Assembly (NCBI GenBank): GCA_035318985.1
Contig: DATHDP010000142.1
Coordinates: 1-64,000 of the forward strand
Direction of reading: 5' to 3'
Source of the DNA: VBAS01 sp035318985
GTDB taxonomy: Bacteria > Bacteroidota > Bacteroidia > Chitinophagales > Chitinophagaceae
DNA length: 64,000 bases
The notes below the pieces were generated by a model. It was given only the letters and a program-made list of their open reading frames with translations. It did no database searches and was not told where the DNA came from. Made by a program: the position numbers and the translations under genes. This document shows positions 16,503 through 24,826 of the stretch, in pieces (positions within the stretch are counted from its first letter, which is position 1; every line of letters starts with the position of its first letter).

Positions 16503-17264
16503 ATGTCTGATCTCTTAAGCCAGGTTGATAAAACTCGTCTTCCCCGTCACATCGCAATCATTATGGATGGCAATGGTCGTTGGGCAAAAGAACAGGGGCA
16601 AGACAGGCTTTTCGGCCATTTTCACGGAGTGGAAAGTGTAAGAAATATTGTTGAGGGCTGTGCCGAGCTTGGTGTTGAATATTTAACCCTCTATGCTTTT
16701 TCAACCGAAAATTGGGACAGACCAGAATATGAAGTAGTGGGGTTAATGGAGTTGCTCGTTGCTACAATTCATAACGAAGTAGAAAGCCTTCATAAAAATA
16801 ATATCCGGTTGCATGTGATCGGTGATATGAACATGCTGCCTGAATATGCAAAAAAGGAATTGGAAGAAGCGCTGTCTCACACAAAAAGTAATACCGGCTT
16901 GAATCTTATTATGGCTTTAAGCTATAGCGGTCGTTGGGAATTGCTTAATGCGGTTAAGAGTATAGCTCATAAAGTAAAAAAAGGAGAATTAGCTGTTGAA
17001 GATATTGATCAGGATACATTGCAGCAGCACCTGGTTACAAGCGACTTTCCTGATCCGGAACTAATGATAAGAACCAGCGGTGAATACCGGATCAGTAATT
17101 TTCTTTTATATCAATTGGCCTATGCAGAATTATATTTCACACATGTTCGCTGGCCGGATTTTAGAAAACAACATTTGTACGAAGCCATCATCGACTACCA
17201 GGGGAGAGAACGGAGATTTGGAAAAACAGGGGAGCAGGTAAAAACTGAAGAAATCAGCCATTAA
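16503..17264 (+). CDS. uppS: Isoprenyl (undecaprenyl diphosphate) synthase
   Basis: Cytoplasmic cis-prenyltransferase that makes the undecaprenyl carrier needed for peptidoglycan and other glycans. 253 residues. The catalytic Asp22 lies in IAIIMDGNGRWA. LTLYAFSTENWDRP and the C-terminal DPELMIRTSGEYRISNFLLYQLAYAELYF with the isopentenyl-diphosphate-binding Arg residues are intact. It sits in the envelope cluster before bamA. The longer intergenic stretch after it (17265-17472) contains no gene. Confidence 0.96.
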   Translation: MSDLLSQVDKTRLPRHIAIIMDGNGRWAKEQGQDRLFGHFHGVESVRNIVEGCAELGVEYLTLYAFSTENWDRPEYEVVGLMELLVATIHNEVESLHKNNIRLHVIGDMNMLPEYAKKELEEALSHTKSNTGLNLIMALSYSGRWELLNAVKSIAHKVKKGELAVEDIDQDTLQQHLVTSDFPDPELMIRTSGEYRISNFLLYQLAYAELYFTHVRWPDFRKQHLYEAIIDYQGRERRFGKTGEQVKTEEISH

Positions 17265-17472
17265 ATAGAGTCAAATCAGCAATAATAGCCAACATGGCCA
17301 ATCTCGGGTCATGGTTAATGACGGAACTTTTTAATTTGGCCAATTTGTTTACTTTCTTTTTAACAAACACTTCAACTTTTTACCGTTAATTTGCCGCCTT
17401 TAAAGGCTGTCCCTGTGGATTTTTAGATGAACTCCTTGGGCTTTTAATATTGACTGAACAGATCAACTAACA

Positions 17473-20217
17473 ATGCAAAGAACTCTACAAAGATTTTGTT
17501 TACTGCTTACGGTAGTTTTTACTTCCATTATCAGTGCAAATGCTCAAAACCCGACGGATACAATACCCAAGCCCACTTCAGTTGATCCTAATCTTCTTGC
17601 ATGGCAAAATTCTAACCGGCCAAGAGAATATACGGTCGCAGCCATAAAAGTCACAGGTGTTTTTTACCTCGATTCAGCTATCGTTGCAAGTATATCCGGG
17701 TTACAGGTTGGTGATAAAATTTTACATCCCGGCGGCGACCAATTTCCAAAAGCAATTGCAAATCTTTGGAAGCAACGTTTATTTTCCAACGTTGAGATAT
17801 ATGTTACAAAAGTTGATGGCGATAATATCGATTTGGAGATCCATGTAATGGAAAGACCACGACTGGGGAATTATGATTTTAAGGGAATAAAAAAATCAGA
17901 AGAAGAAGAATTAGTAGGAAAAATTGGTTTGGCGAAACAAACCATTGTAACAGAAAATACTCGCCGGACTGCCGAAGAGGTAATAAAAAAATATTATGGA
18001 GAAAAAGGATACCTCAATTTAAAACTCGAGATAAAGGAAAGACTTGATACTAGTTATGTCAATTCCATCTTCATGACCTTTATTATTGATAAAGGCGATA
18101 AAGTAAAAGTGAACAACATCAATTTCTTTGGCAATGAAACTATTTCAGACCTTAAGCTAAAGAAAAAAATGAAAGGCACACATGAATTGAGCCGGCTTAC
18201 TCTTTTTCCTGACAAAGACTCAACGATCTTTGGAGAAAACCCGCGGACTACTTTTAAGCAATATTTGCGTGACAAGGGTTTTTTGTCTCTCACTAAAACA
18301 AAGAATTTTCTTGATCCCTGGTTCCGGTTTAAATTACTCTCCTCTGCAAAATTCAATGAAAAGAAATTTAATGAAGACCAGGAAAAGATCATTGAATATT
18401 ATAACGCTATCGGCTACCGCGATGCGATAATTGAAGATGTAAAACCCTATACGATCTCCAGTGGAAATGTCAACATTGATTTTAAAATAAGTGAAGGCCA
18501 TAAATATTATTTTGGAAACATTACCTGGAAGGGGAATTCAAAATACACTGACTCAATACTGAATGTGATTTTAGGAATTCATAAAGGGGACGTTTATAAT
18601 ATTGAAACGTTGAATCAACGATTGGGTAAACAACTTACACCAGAAGGTGGCGATATCAGCGGATTATACATGGATGATGGTTATCTGTTTTTCCGTGCTG
18701 AAGCAGTGGAAACAGCTGTTTATAATGACACTATCGATCATGAAATAAGAATGATCGAAGGCCCGCAAGCAAGAATAAAAAATATAAAGATTTCCGGTAA
18801 CGACAGAACAAAAGAACATGTGATCCGTCGTGAACTTAGAACAATACCTGGTGAACTTTTCAGCCGTCAGGATCTTATTCGTTCGCAAAGAGAATTGGGC
18901 CAGCTAAATTATTTCAACCAGGAAACTATCGGTATCAACCCTATCCCAAATCCTGAAGATGGAACAGTGGATATTCATTATAAGGTAGAAGAAAAGTCTT
19001 CTGACCAGTTGGAACTTTCTGCAGGTTGGGGAGGAGGAATTGGTCTTACAGGAACATTAGGAGTTTCATTCAATAATTTTTCTCTAAAAAATATTTTCAA
19101 TAGAAAGTCATGGGATCCTTTGCCAACAGGCGATGGACAAAAACTGAGTGTTCGATTTCAATCAAACGGTAAACAATACAGCTCATACAACTTCTCATTT
19201 ACCGAGCCCTGGCTTGGTGGTAAAAAAAGAAACTCACTAACTGTCTCTTTTTATAAGAGCAAATATGCTAATGGATATGATTATAATACCGGGCGATTTA
19301 GCGACGAAATAGCTAAGAACAGTTTTATGAAAACAACGGGCTTTAGTGTTTCGCTTGGCAAGCAATTGAAATGGCCAGATGATTATTTTAGCCTTATTCA
19401 TACAGTTAGCCTTACGCAGTATAACATGAAAAATTACCCGATATTTCCGGGACTTGATAGTGGTATTTCAACCAACATAAGTTATAAAATTACATTGCAA
19501 AGAAATTCTGCAGGACCGAATCCGATATTTCCTACTAGTGGGTCTAATTTCATGACAAGTCTCCAGTTTACTCCGCCTTATTCCCTCTTCAACGAAAGTA
19601 TTGAAGCAGAAAACTCATACAGACATCCTGAGTATCACAAGTGGAGATTTAATGCAGAGTGGTTTGTGCCGCTTGGCAAACCGATGGGCGCAGAAAAGAA
19701 CAGGCAGTTTGTTCTAAAGGTTGCAGCGAAGTACGGATTTATGGGAAAATATAATCGCAATCTCGAAGTATCACCATTTGAAAGATTCCAGCTTGGTGAT
19801 GCCGGAATGTCAAATAGTATGGGTGTATTGGGATACGACATTATTTCACATCGCGGTTACCCGATCTATCAAAACTCAAACCCAAGCATCAATCCAATTG
19901 ATGATGTATCGCAAGCAACAAGATTCTTTACCATATTTAATAAATACGTACTGGAGATGCGTTATCCTTTCACAACTAATCCTCAAAGTACTATTTATGG
20001 CCTGGCATTTTTCGAGGCTGCCAATGGCTGGTATAGTTTCAAAGATTATAATCCATTCCGTCTTCGTCGCAGTGCAGGTGTAGGTATGCGATTCTTCCTG
20101 CCGATGTTTGGCTTGCTCGGATTTGATTACGGTGTCGGGTTTGATCGTATACAACCCGGCCAGGGATTAAAATCGGCTACCAAGTTTACATTTATGCTCG
20201 GGTATGAACCGGAATAA
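17473..20217 (+). CDS. bamA: Outer membrane protein assembly factor BamA
   Basis: Central Omp85 subunit that folds barrel proteins into the outer membrane. 914 residues, somewhat longer than the E. coli protein. A signal peptide ends at about residue 24 (ISANAQ). Five POTRA units follow to about residue 500; typical pieces are VTGVFYLDSAIVASISGLQVGD and ISGNDRTKEHVIRRELRTIPGE. The C-terminal barrel carries SNFMTSLQFTPP and RRSAGVGMRFFLPMFGLLGFDYG with a final aromatic strand. Two OmpH/Skp chaperone genes follow, as in other Bacteroidota. Confidence 0.95.
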   Translation: MQRTLQRFCLLLTVVFTSIISANAQNPTDTIPKPTSVDPNLLAWQNSNRPREYTVAAIKVTGVFYLDSAIVASISGLQVGDKILHPGGDQFPKAIANLWKQRLFSNVEIYVTKVDGDNIDLEIHVMERPRLGNYDFKGIKKSEEEELVGKIGLAKQTIVTENTRRTAEEVIKKYYGEKGYLNLKLEIKERLDTSYVNSIFMTFIIDKGDKVKVNNINFFGNETISDLKLKKKMKGTHELSRLTLFPDKDSTIFGENPRTTFKQYLRDKGFLSLTKTKNFLDPWFRFKLLSSAKFNEKKFNEDQEKIIEYYNAIGYRDAIIEDVKPYTISSGNVNIDFKISEGHKYYFGNITWKGNSKYTDSILNVILGIHKGDVYNIETLNQRLGKQLTPEGGDISGLYMDDGYLFFRAEAVETAVYNDTIDHEIRMIEGPQARIKNIKISGNDRTKEHVIRRELRTIPGELFSRQDLIRSQRELGQLNYFNQETIGINPIPNPEDGTVDIHYKVEEKSSDQLELSAGWGGGIGLTGTLGVSFNNFSLKNIFNRKSWDPLPTGDGQKLSVRFQSNGKQYSSYNFSFTEPWLGGKKRNSLTVSFYKSKYANGYDYNTGRFSDEIAKNSFMKTTGFSVSLGKQLKWPDDYFSLIHTVSLTQYNMKNYPIFPGLDSGISTNISYKITLQRNSAGPNPIFPTSGSNFMTSLQFTPPYSLFNESIEAENSYRHPEYHKWRFNAEWFVPLGKPMGAEKNRQFVLKVAAKYGFMGKYNRNLEVSPFERFQLGDAGMSNSMGVLGYDIISHRGYPIYQNSNPSINPIDDVSQATRFFTIFNKYVLEMRYPFTTNPQSTIYGLAFFEAANGWYSFKDYNPFRLRRSAGVGMRFFLPMFGLLGFDYGVGFDRIQPGQGLKSATKFTFMLGYEPE

Positions 20218-20240
20218 AAATATTTTTAACCAAACCTCAT

Positions 20241-20350
20241 TACTACTATTTAACTTTCGTTGCGACGCTCCGTTCAACATATCGTTCGATGTTCAGCAAT
20301 GCGTCGTCCCGATAATTATCGGGATACGTTCTGTAATTCTATTCACCATT
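20241..20350 (+). repeat. Dispersed leader repeat, copy 1, with internal palindrome
   Basis: The stretch begins tactactatttaactttcg and ends aattctattc, resembling 31610-31664. The first 24 bases differ from the later copy at two positions. Between them lies extra sequence including a perfect 18-base palindrome tcccgataattatcggga at 20307-20324. It occupies the gap before the first OmpH-like gene and may be a mobile or recombinogenic leader segment. Confidence 0.6.
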
Positions 20351-20364
20351 AAAAATATTTCAAT

Positions 20365-20877
20365 ATGAAAAAAGTATTGCTTGTAGTTTGTAGCTTATGG
20401 CTTGCATCATTTGCCGTGAATGCACAGAAATACGCCATTATTGATACCAAGTATATCCTGGACAAAATGCCGGATTATAAAGATGCACAAACGAAACTTG
20501 ATGCCATTGCTGCCGGCTGGCAACAAGAAATTAATGCCCAACAAGCAGATCTTGATAAAATGTATAGAGATTTTGAGGCTGAGCAAGTAATGCTGAGTGA
20601 GGAACTTAAGAAAAAAAGAGAAGACCAGCTCTTCAATAAAGAGAAAGCTGTACGTGATCTGCAGCGTAAACACTTTGGTTTTGAGGGCGATCTATTTAAG
20701 AAAAGACAAGAGCTTGTAAAACCGATACAGGATAAAGTATATAATGCAATCCAGAAGCTGGCTGTACAGCGTAGCTACGATTTTATTTTAGATAAAAGTG
20801 AAGGAATTACCGTTATCTTTGCCGACCCAAAATTGGACAAGAGCGAAGACGTATTGAAGGAATTAGGGATAAAATAA
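20365..20877 (+). CDS. OmpH/Skp-family periplasmic chaperone (copy 1)
   Basis: Periplasmic holdase for unfolded outer-membrane proteins on their way to BamA. 170 residues with a signal peptide ending in AVNAQ (residue 21). The mature chain begins KYAIIDTKYILDKMPDYKDAQ, then a long charged coiled coil with KKKREDQLFNKEKAVRDLQ, and ends with the typical FILDKSEGITVIFADPKLDKSEDVLKELG. Skp-like architecture is clear. It directly follows bamA and precedes a second member, suggesting division of labour between the two chaperones. Confidence 0.9.
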   Translation: MKKVLLVVCSLWLASFAVNAQKYAIIDTKYILDKMPDYKDAQTKLDAIAAGWQQEINAQQADLDKMYRDFEAEQVMLSEELKKKREDQLFNKEKAVRDLQRKHFGFEGDLFKKRQELVKPIQDKVYNAIQKLAVQRSYDFILDKSEGITVIFADPKLDKSEDVLKELGIK

Positions 20878-20973
20878 TAGTAAAATCCGGTAGCCATAAA
20901 ATGTTAAAGATTTCTGAAGAGGCAACTTTGCTCCCCAGAAAATACTCATAAAAAAACAATAACGTAAATCAAA

Positions 20974-21525
20974 ATGAAAAAGATCATTGCAATTTTTGTG
21001 TTGGCTGCCGGGCTGGTTAGTGGCACTGTAGAGGCTCAAACTAAATTTGGATTTATTAGGGTGGATGAAGTAGTATCCCTAATGCCTGAATTAAAAAGGA
21101 TTGATACATTACTCACAAGTTATCAGAATGATACTTTACCGAGAACGTACAATTATCTTTTATCCAATTATCAGCATTACGATAGCATCGCAAACGATTC
21201 TGCTCGTCAACCATTAACAGTACGCCAGCAAGCTTCAAGACAAAGGACAGATTATCTCGGCGAATTACAGAATTGGCAAGCTTCAGCTCAACAGCTGATA
21301 GAAGCAAAGCAAAATGCCCTTTTACAGCCAGTATATGATAAAGTGCTGAAAGCAATTGATGATGTAGCCAAAGAAAAAGGATACACCTATGTATTCAACA
21401 GGGAATCATTATTAGTGGGACCGCCGGCAGATAATTTATTGCCAATGGTTGCGGAAAAACTAAAAGTGAAAGTACCACCGGCTGGCACACAACCGCAGAG
21501 GCCAGCTCCAAAAACAGGTAACTAA
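20974..21525 (+). CDS. OmpH/Skp-family periplasmic chaperone (copy 2)
   Basis: Second Skp-like protein, 183 residues, signal peptide ending in TVEAQ (residue 22). The start TKFGFIRVDEVVSLMPELKRIDTL parallels copy 1. The coiled-coil part is shorter in charge and rich in Gln/Ser (RQQASRQRTDYLGELQNWQASAQQ). The tail is extended by a Pro-rich end (PPAGTQPQRPAPKTGN) absent in copy 1. It is followed by a strong terminator that overlaps the murI promoter. Confidence 0.88.
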   Translation: MKKIIAIFVLAAGLVSGTVEAQTKFGFIRVDEVVSLMPELKRIDTLLTSYQNDTLPRTYNYLLSNYQHYDSIANDSARQPLTVRQQASRQRTDYLGELQNWQASAQQLIEAKQNALLQPVYDKVLKAIDDVAKEKGYTYVFNRESLLVGPPADNLLPMVAEKLKVKVPPAGTQPQRPAPKTGN

Positions 21526-21565
21526 GGTTTGTCCAAAGGACCCCCTTCGGAGAAAACAAATATTT

Positions 21566-21602
21566 AAAAGAGGCTGTTGCTTACAACAGCCTCTTTTACT
21601 TT
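21566..21602 (+). terminator. Strong terminator fused to the murI promoter
   Basis: A 14-base-pair perfect stem (21566-21579 with 21584-21597, loop ctta) is followed by a T-rich stretch. Its last stem base is also the first base of the murI -7 box, so one short sequence ends the OmpH transcript and starts the next one. Confidence 0.85.
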
Positions 21603-21604
21603 TG
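21597..21604 (+). promoter_or_regulatory. -7 box (tacttttg), 4 bases before murI
   Basis: Exact TAnnTTTG match followed by cact and the ATG at 21609. A ttg at 21577-21579, 17 bases upstream, could serve as -33 and would lie within the terminator stem. A leaderless murI message is predicted. Confidence 0.6.
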
Positions 21605-21608
21605 CACT

Positions 21609-22448
21609 ATGTCTTCACTCACACCCATCGGCGTTTTTGATTCTGGTTATGGGGGCTTAACAGTAATGCGGGAGATCGTAAACAAACTTCCCCGTTACGA
21701 TTATATTTATTTAGGCGATAATGCAAGGGCGCCTTATGGTCCACGATCTTTTGAAACAGTTTATCGTTATACATTGCAATGCGTGAAATGGTTCTTTGAC
21801 CAGGGTTGTCCGCTTGTTGTGCTGGCTTGTAACACGGCATCCGCAAAAGCACTGCGAACGATCCAACAAAATGATCTCGCTAAAATTGACCCGGAGAAAA
21901 GAGTGTTAGGTGTAATAAGACCAACAACAGAGGTCATCGGTAATTATTCAGATTCAAAGAACATAGGAATATTAGCAACAACCGGAACTGTTAGTTCTAA
22001 TAGTTATGTAATAGAGATCGAAAAGTTTTTCCCCCAGGTAAAAGTTTTTCAGCAGTCATGCCCTATGTGGGTGCCGCTGGTCGAGAATGAAGAATATGAT
22101 ACACATGGTTCAGATTTCTTTATTAAAAAATATATCAACCAGTTGCTTGATCAATCACCAGTAATCGATACTATCTTGTTAGCCTGCACACATTACCCGT
22201 TACTTCATGATAAGATCAGGGAATTTACACCGGCGGATATAAAAATTTTATCACAAGGTGAGATTGTTGCGAATAGCTTAACCGATTACCTGCATCGTCA
22301 TTCAGAAATTGAAAGAAAGCTAAGTTTGGGCGCAAGCCATCATTTTTATACGACGGATTGCACAGAAGATTTTGACAGGCATGCGGCGAATTTTTATGGG
22401 GCAGAAATAAGGTCTTTTCATGTTGATCTGGATGCCCAAAAACTTTGA
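21609..22448 (+). CDS. murI: Glutamate racemase
   Basis: Makes D-glutamate for peptidoglycan in the cytoplasm without cofactors. 279 residues. The N-terminal VFDSGYGGLTVMREIV, the first catalytic Cys74 in VLACNTASAKALR and the second Cys193 in LLACTHYPLLH are intact. It closes the envelope cluster begun at 12.7 kb. Promoter and start lie directly on the terminator of the preceding gene, so there should be no long 5' leader. Confidence 0.95.
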   Translation: MSSLTPIGVFDSGYGGLTVMREIVNKLPRYDYIYLGDNARAPYGPRSFETVYRYTLQCVKWFFDQGCPLVVLACNTASAKALRTIQQNDLAKIDPEKRVLGVIRPTTEVIGNYSDSKNIGILATTGTVSSNSYVIEIEKFFPQVKVFQQSCPMWVPLVENEEYDTHGSDFFIKKYINQLLDQSPVIDTILLACTHYPLLHDKIREFTPADIKILSQGEIVANSLTDYLHRHSEIERKLSLGASHHFYTTDCTEDFDRHAANFYGAEIRSFHVDLDAQKL

Positions 22449-22463
22449 TGCTCAAGGAACTGG

Positions 22464-22490
22464 AAGTACAAGAGTGCGACGCAACGAAAG
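22464..22490 (-). repeat. 27-base dispersed repeat, copy shared with 31623-31649
   Basis: The reverse complement of this segment is identical over 27 bases to 31623-31649 on the plus strand. It begins ctttcgttgcgtcgcact in that orientation; the first ten bases or so also occur at 20254. It lies just after the murI stop codon. Next to it, 22540-22573 is built of words (aaatcttaaatcttaaacc, aaaatctgcaatc), the second of which recurs inverted at 45433-45464. Confidence 0.75.
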
Positions 22491-22580
22491 ATAAATCAGG
22501 GTACGAAAGCTGGCTAAATAAAAATTCAACCTCCTTGATAAAATCTTAAATCTTAAACCTAAAATCTGCAATCCAACCCC

Positions 22581-22588
22581 TACCTTTG
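22581..22588 (+). promoter_or_regulatory. -7 box (tacctttg) of rpmH
   Basis: Exact TAnnTTTG match about 95 bases before the rpmH start, leaving a long structured leader. Confidence 0.5.
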
Positions 22589-22594
22589 CCGTCC

Positions 22595-22660
22595 TTTCAC
22601 AAACAGTGGAAAGTGGTGTTTCCGCTGGTGAATTAAATAACCCGTTTCTCCACGGGCATT
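22595..22660 (+). promoter_or_regulatory. Structured rpmH leader with possible attenuator
   Basis: Hairpin one has an outer ttcac/gtgaa pair (22596-22600 and 22628-22632) and an inner 8-base stem agtggaaa/tttccgct (22605-22612 and 22619-22626). Hairpin two is cccgt/acggg (22641-22645 and 22652-22656) followed by cattttta, so it could attenuate transcription. Autogenous control by a ribosomal protein is possible; there is no direct evidence. Confidence 0.45.
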
Positions 22661-22683
22661 TTTAAAAAGGAAAAATTAAGATT

Positions 22684-22848
22684 ATGCCAGGTAAAAAAAG
22701 AACATATCAACCACATAAACGCCGTCGTAAATCAGTACATGGTTTTCGTAAGCGTATGAAAACTGCTGATGGTCGTAAAGTATTATCAGCACGTCGCAGA
22801 AAAGGCCGTAAGAAACTAACCGTTTCTGACGAAAGAAAAGCGAAATAA
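22684..22848 (+). CDS. rpmH: 50S ribosomal protein L34
   Basis: Basic ribosomal protein of 54 residues, short enough to be missed by simple gene finders. The sequence KRTYQPHKRRRKSVHGFRKR followed by MKTADGRKVLSARRRKGRKKL is diagnostic for L34. The purine-rich aaggaaaaattaag lies just before the ATG. rnpA and yidD follow, the classic rpmH-rnpA-yidD order, with a terminator between rpmH and rnpA. dnaA is not beside it, so this is not obviously the replication origin. Confidence 0.97.
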   Translation: MPGKKRTYQPHKRRRKSVHGFRKRMKTADGRKVLSARRRKGRKKLTVSDERKAK

Positions 22849-22892
22849 AAACACGGATCCCGTCAGGGATCTAAGAAGTTTAATATAATTTA

Positions 22893-22920
22893 TAGCTCCG
22901 ATCTTTCGGGGCTATTTTTA
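22893..22920 (+). terminator. Terminator between rpmH and rnpA
   Basis: Eight-pair stem (tagctccg 22893-22900 with cggggcta 22907-22914, one G-T pair) followed by ttttta. A second smaller stem gatccc/gggatc at 22856-22871 precedes it. It probably lowers rnpA relative to rpmH expression. Confidence 0.75.
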
Positions 22921-22941
22921 TTTAAAATCTTTCTGTTATCT

Positions 22942-23361
22942 GTGAGAAAACAATTCACACTTGGAAAAGAGGAAAGACTGAAAAGTCGAAAGCAAATAGA
23001 ACAACTATTTGATAAAGGAAAAAGTATTGTTGTTACTCCGTTCCGAGTTTATTTTATTGTGAATCGTGAATTGCCAATACAGAAAGGTGAAAGCGGACTG
23101 AAGTTTGGGATAGGAGTTTCTGCAAAGAATTTTAAAAAGGCAGTAGATCGTAATCGAATTAAGAGATTGACAAGAGAGGCATGGCGTTTGCAAAAAAATG
23201 AGATAGCTAAAAAAGTCAAAGAAGCACAAAGACAATTGAATGTATTTTTTATTTATACAGGAAAAGAACTTCCTGATTTTAAAACAGTGAAAGATAAAGT
23301 TGCTATAGCTTTGAAAAAGTTAGCAGATAAAATTGATGAAAACATTTCTTCGCATCCTTAG
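22942..23361 (+). CDS. rnpA: Ribonuclease P protein component
   Basis: Protein subunit of RNase P, which trims tRNA 5' ends with its RNA partner. 139 residues, highly basic. LGKEERLKSRKQIEQLFDKG at the N-terminus and the RNR motif AVDRNRIKRLTREAWR in the middle are diagnostic. The start is GTG at 22942, since no ATG lies near the conserved N-terminus. The 3' end overlaps the yidD start by 26 bases, so the two are translationally coupled. The RNase P RNA gene is not recognised in this window. Confidence 0.95.
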   Translation: MRKQFTLGKEERLKSRKQIEQLFDKGKSIVVTPFRVYFIVNRELPIQKGESGLKFGIGVSAKNFKKAVDRNRIKRLTREAWRLQKNEIAKKVKEAQRQLNVFFIYTGKELPDFKTVKDKVAIALKKLADKIDENISSHP

Positions 23362-23566
23362 TCTTCCTTTTATTGCATTGATAAAGATCTATCAGTGGAT
23401 CATTTCACCAATACTTGGCCCGAAATGCAGATTCACTCCAACCTGTTCTCACTACGCGGAAGAAGCATTGAAGAAACATGGCGTATTTAAGGGAATATGG
23501 CTGACGATCAAAAGGATCTCACGATGTCATCCATGGGGTGGCAGCGGTTATGACCCTGTGCCATAA
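23336..23566 (+). CDS. yidD: Membrane protein insertion efficiency factor YidD
   Basis: Small peripheral membrane protein of 76 residues that aids YidC-dependent insertion. ALIKIYQWIISPILGPKCRFTPTCSHYAEEAL and the C-terminal RISRCHPWGGSGYDPVP with three conserved Cys are diagnostic of the family (formerly DUF37). The ATG at 23336 is one codon after an alternative ttg. It overlaps rnpA. Confidence 0.95.
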   Translation: MKTFLRILSLPFIALIKIYQWIISPILGPKCRFTPTCSHYAEEALKKHGVFKGIWLTIKRISRCHPWGGSGYDPVP

Positions 23567-23599
23567 ATAAACTATCTTGTATACAACTAAAGCCAGGCT

Positions 23600-24223
23600 G
23601 TGACTACAGTTTCTATTATAGAAGATGATCCGCATTTCAGGGCAGGACTTGAGGTTTTAATACGCAATTCAAAAGAATTTGCAGTTATCTCAAGTTTTTC
23701 TTCTGCGGAAGATGCATTACCTCAAATAATAAAACAAGTTCCTGATATTGCTATTGTTGATATAAAACTTCCGGGTAAAAGCGGTGTTGAACTGATCAAA
23801 GAGTTAAAACATGCTTTACCAGATCTTCTTTGCATGGTTTGCTCTTATTATGATAGTGATGATTATGTTTTCAGTGCAATAAAGAATGGCGCTTGTGGAT
23901 ATCTGCTTAAAGATGCACAACCACAGGAAATTATAGATTCACTTGAAGAATTAAAGCGTGGAGGAGCACCCATGAACCGATATATTGCAAAGAAGATAAT
24001 ATCTACATTCCATGAAAAAATTATAGCTCATCATTTGGCAGAATTAACATCAAGAGAAAACGAGGTGTTAAGACTTGTAGCAGAAGGATTATTGATCAAA
24101 GAAATATCTGATCAACTTTCATTAAGCAACTATACAGTGAAAAGTCATTTAAAAAACATTTACACAAAGCTGCATGTAAGAAATAAAGTAGAAGCAATAA
24201 ATAAACTGAATGATCGAAAATAG
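23600..24223 (+). CDS. NarL/LuxR-type response regulator
   Basis: DNA-binding response regulator of 207 residues. The receiver domain (about 1-120) has acidic residues IIEDD at 7-10, phospho-acceptor Asp54 in AIVDIKLPG and Lys in YLLKDA. A LuxR-type helix-turn-helix fills the C-terminus (LTSRENEVLRLVAEGLLIKEISDQLSLSNYTVKSHLKNIYTKL). The start is GTG at 23600. No sensor kinase lies next to it, so it is an orphan; its kinase and targets are unknown. It converges with the Crp/Fnr gene end to end with no gap. Confidence 0.88.
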   Translation: MTTVSIIEDDPHFRAGLEVLIRNSKEFAVISSFSSAEDALPQIIKQVPDIAIVDIKLPGKSGVELIKELKHALPDLLCMVCSYYDSDDYVFSAIKNGACGYLLKDAQPQEIIDSLEELKRGGAPMNRYIAKKIISTFHEKIIAHHLAELTSRENEVLRLVAEGLLIKEISDQLSLSNYTVKSHLKNIYTKLHVRNKVEAINKLNDRK

Positions 24224-24814
24224 TTAAGCGGGTTTATTGTTCTTTATATAACTGCTGCGAATGCGACTGAGTGATTCAGGAGTAATGCCCAAGTAACTGG
24301 CGATCTGTTTTAATGGTAATCTCTTTTCCATCAAAGGATATTTATTGATAAAATTGCAATAACGTTCATCAGCGGTTTGGCTAAGGTTAGCCGTTATTCT
24401 TTCCTGTAATGAAACAAAGGCGTTTTGTAAGAGATGACGAAAGAATCTTTCAAATTTGGGGATCTTTATATAGAGTTCTTCCAATGCATTTTTCTCCAGG
24501 CAAAGCAGTTCTGTATCTTCTAATGCATCAATGGTGAATCGTGCAGGTTTTTGCGTCAAAAAACTATACATGTCTCCGGTCCACCAATCTTCAATTGAAA
24601 ATTGCACAATATGTTCTAAACCTTTTTCATCAATTGTGTATGTTCGAAGACATCCTTTGTTTACAAAATAATCATAGCGGTTTATTTCACCCTCCTGTAA
24701 CAGGTATTGTTTTTTCTTTAGTTTTTTTACTTTAAGTAATGAAGTAAAATATTGTTCTTCTTCAGGAGTAAGAGTAATAAAGCGGGAAATATTTTTGAGG
24801 ATGAGGTCGTACAT
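24224..24814 (-). CDS. Crp/Fnr-family transcriptional regulator
   Basis: Regulator of 196 residues with an N-terminal cyclic-nucleotide-binding-like beta barrel (about 10-120; KQYLLQEGEINRYDYFVNKGCLRTY) and a C-terminal winged helix (LPLKQIASYLGITPESLSRIRSS). It has no Fnr-type Cys cluster and no clear cAMP-binding Arg-Ser pair, so its ligand is unknown. The closest known layout is the Bacteroidota Crp-like regulators. Its ATG is four bases after a perfect -7 box that overlaps the terminator of the superoxide dismutase gene, suggesting a leaderless mRNA. Confidence 0.83.
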   Translation of the reverse strand: MYDLILKNISRFITLTPEEEQYFTSLLKVKKLKKKQYLLQEGEINRYDYFVNKGCLRTYTIDEKGLEHIVQFSIEDWWTGDMYSFLTQKPARFTIDALEDTELLCLEKNALEELYIKIPKFERFFRHLLQNAFVSLQERITANLSQTADERYCNFINKYPLMEKRLPLKQIASYLGITPESLSRIRSSYIKNNKPA

Positions 24815-24818
24815 CTTT

Positions 24819-24826
24819 CAAATTTA
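24819..24826 (-). promoter_or_regulatory. -7 box (taaatttg), 4 bases before the Crp/Fnr gene
   Basis: On the minus strand TAnnTTTG is followed by aaag and the ATG at 24814. The box is formed partly by the T-tract of the superoxide dismutase terminator. Confidence 0.6.

Noticed and set aside
22449..22683. Replication origin next to rpmH
   Set aside because: No dnaA or dnaN gene and no cluster of DnaA boxes (ttatccaca-like) is present here.
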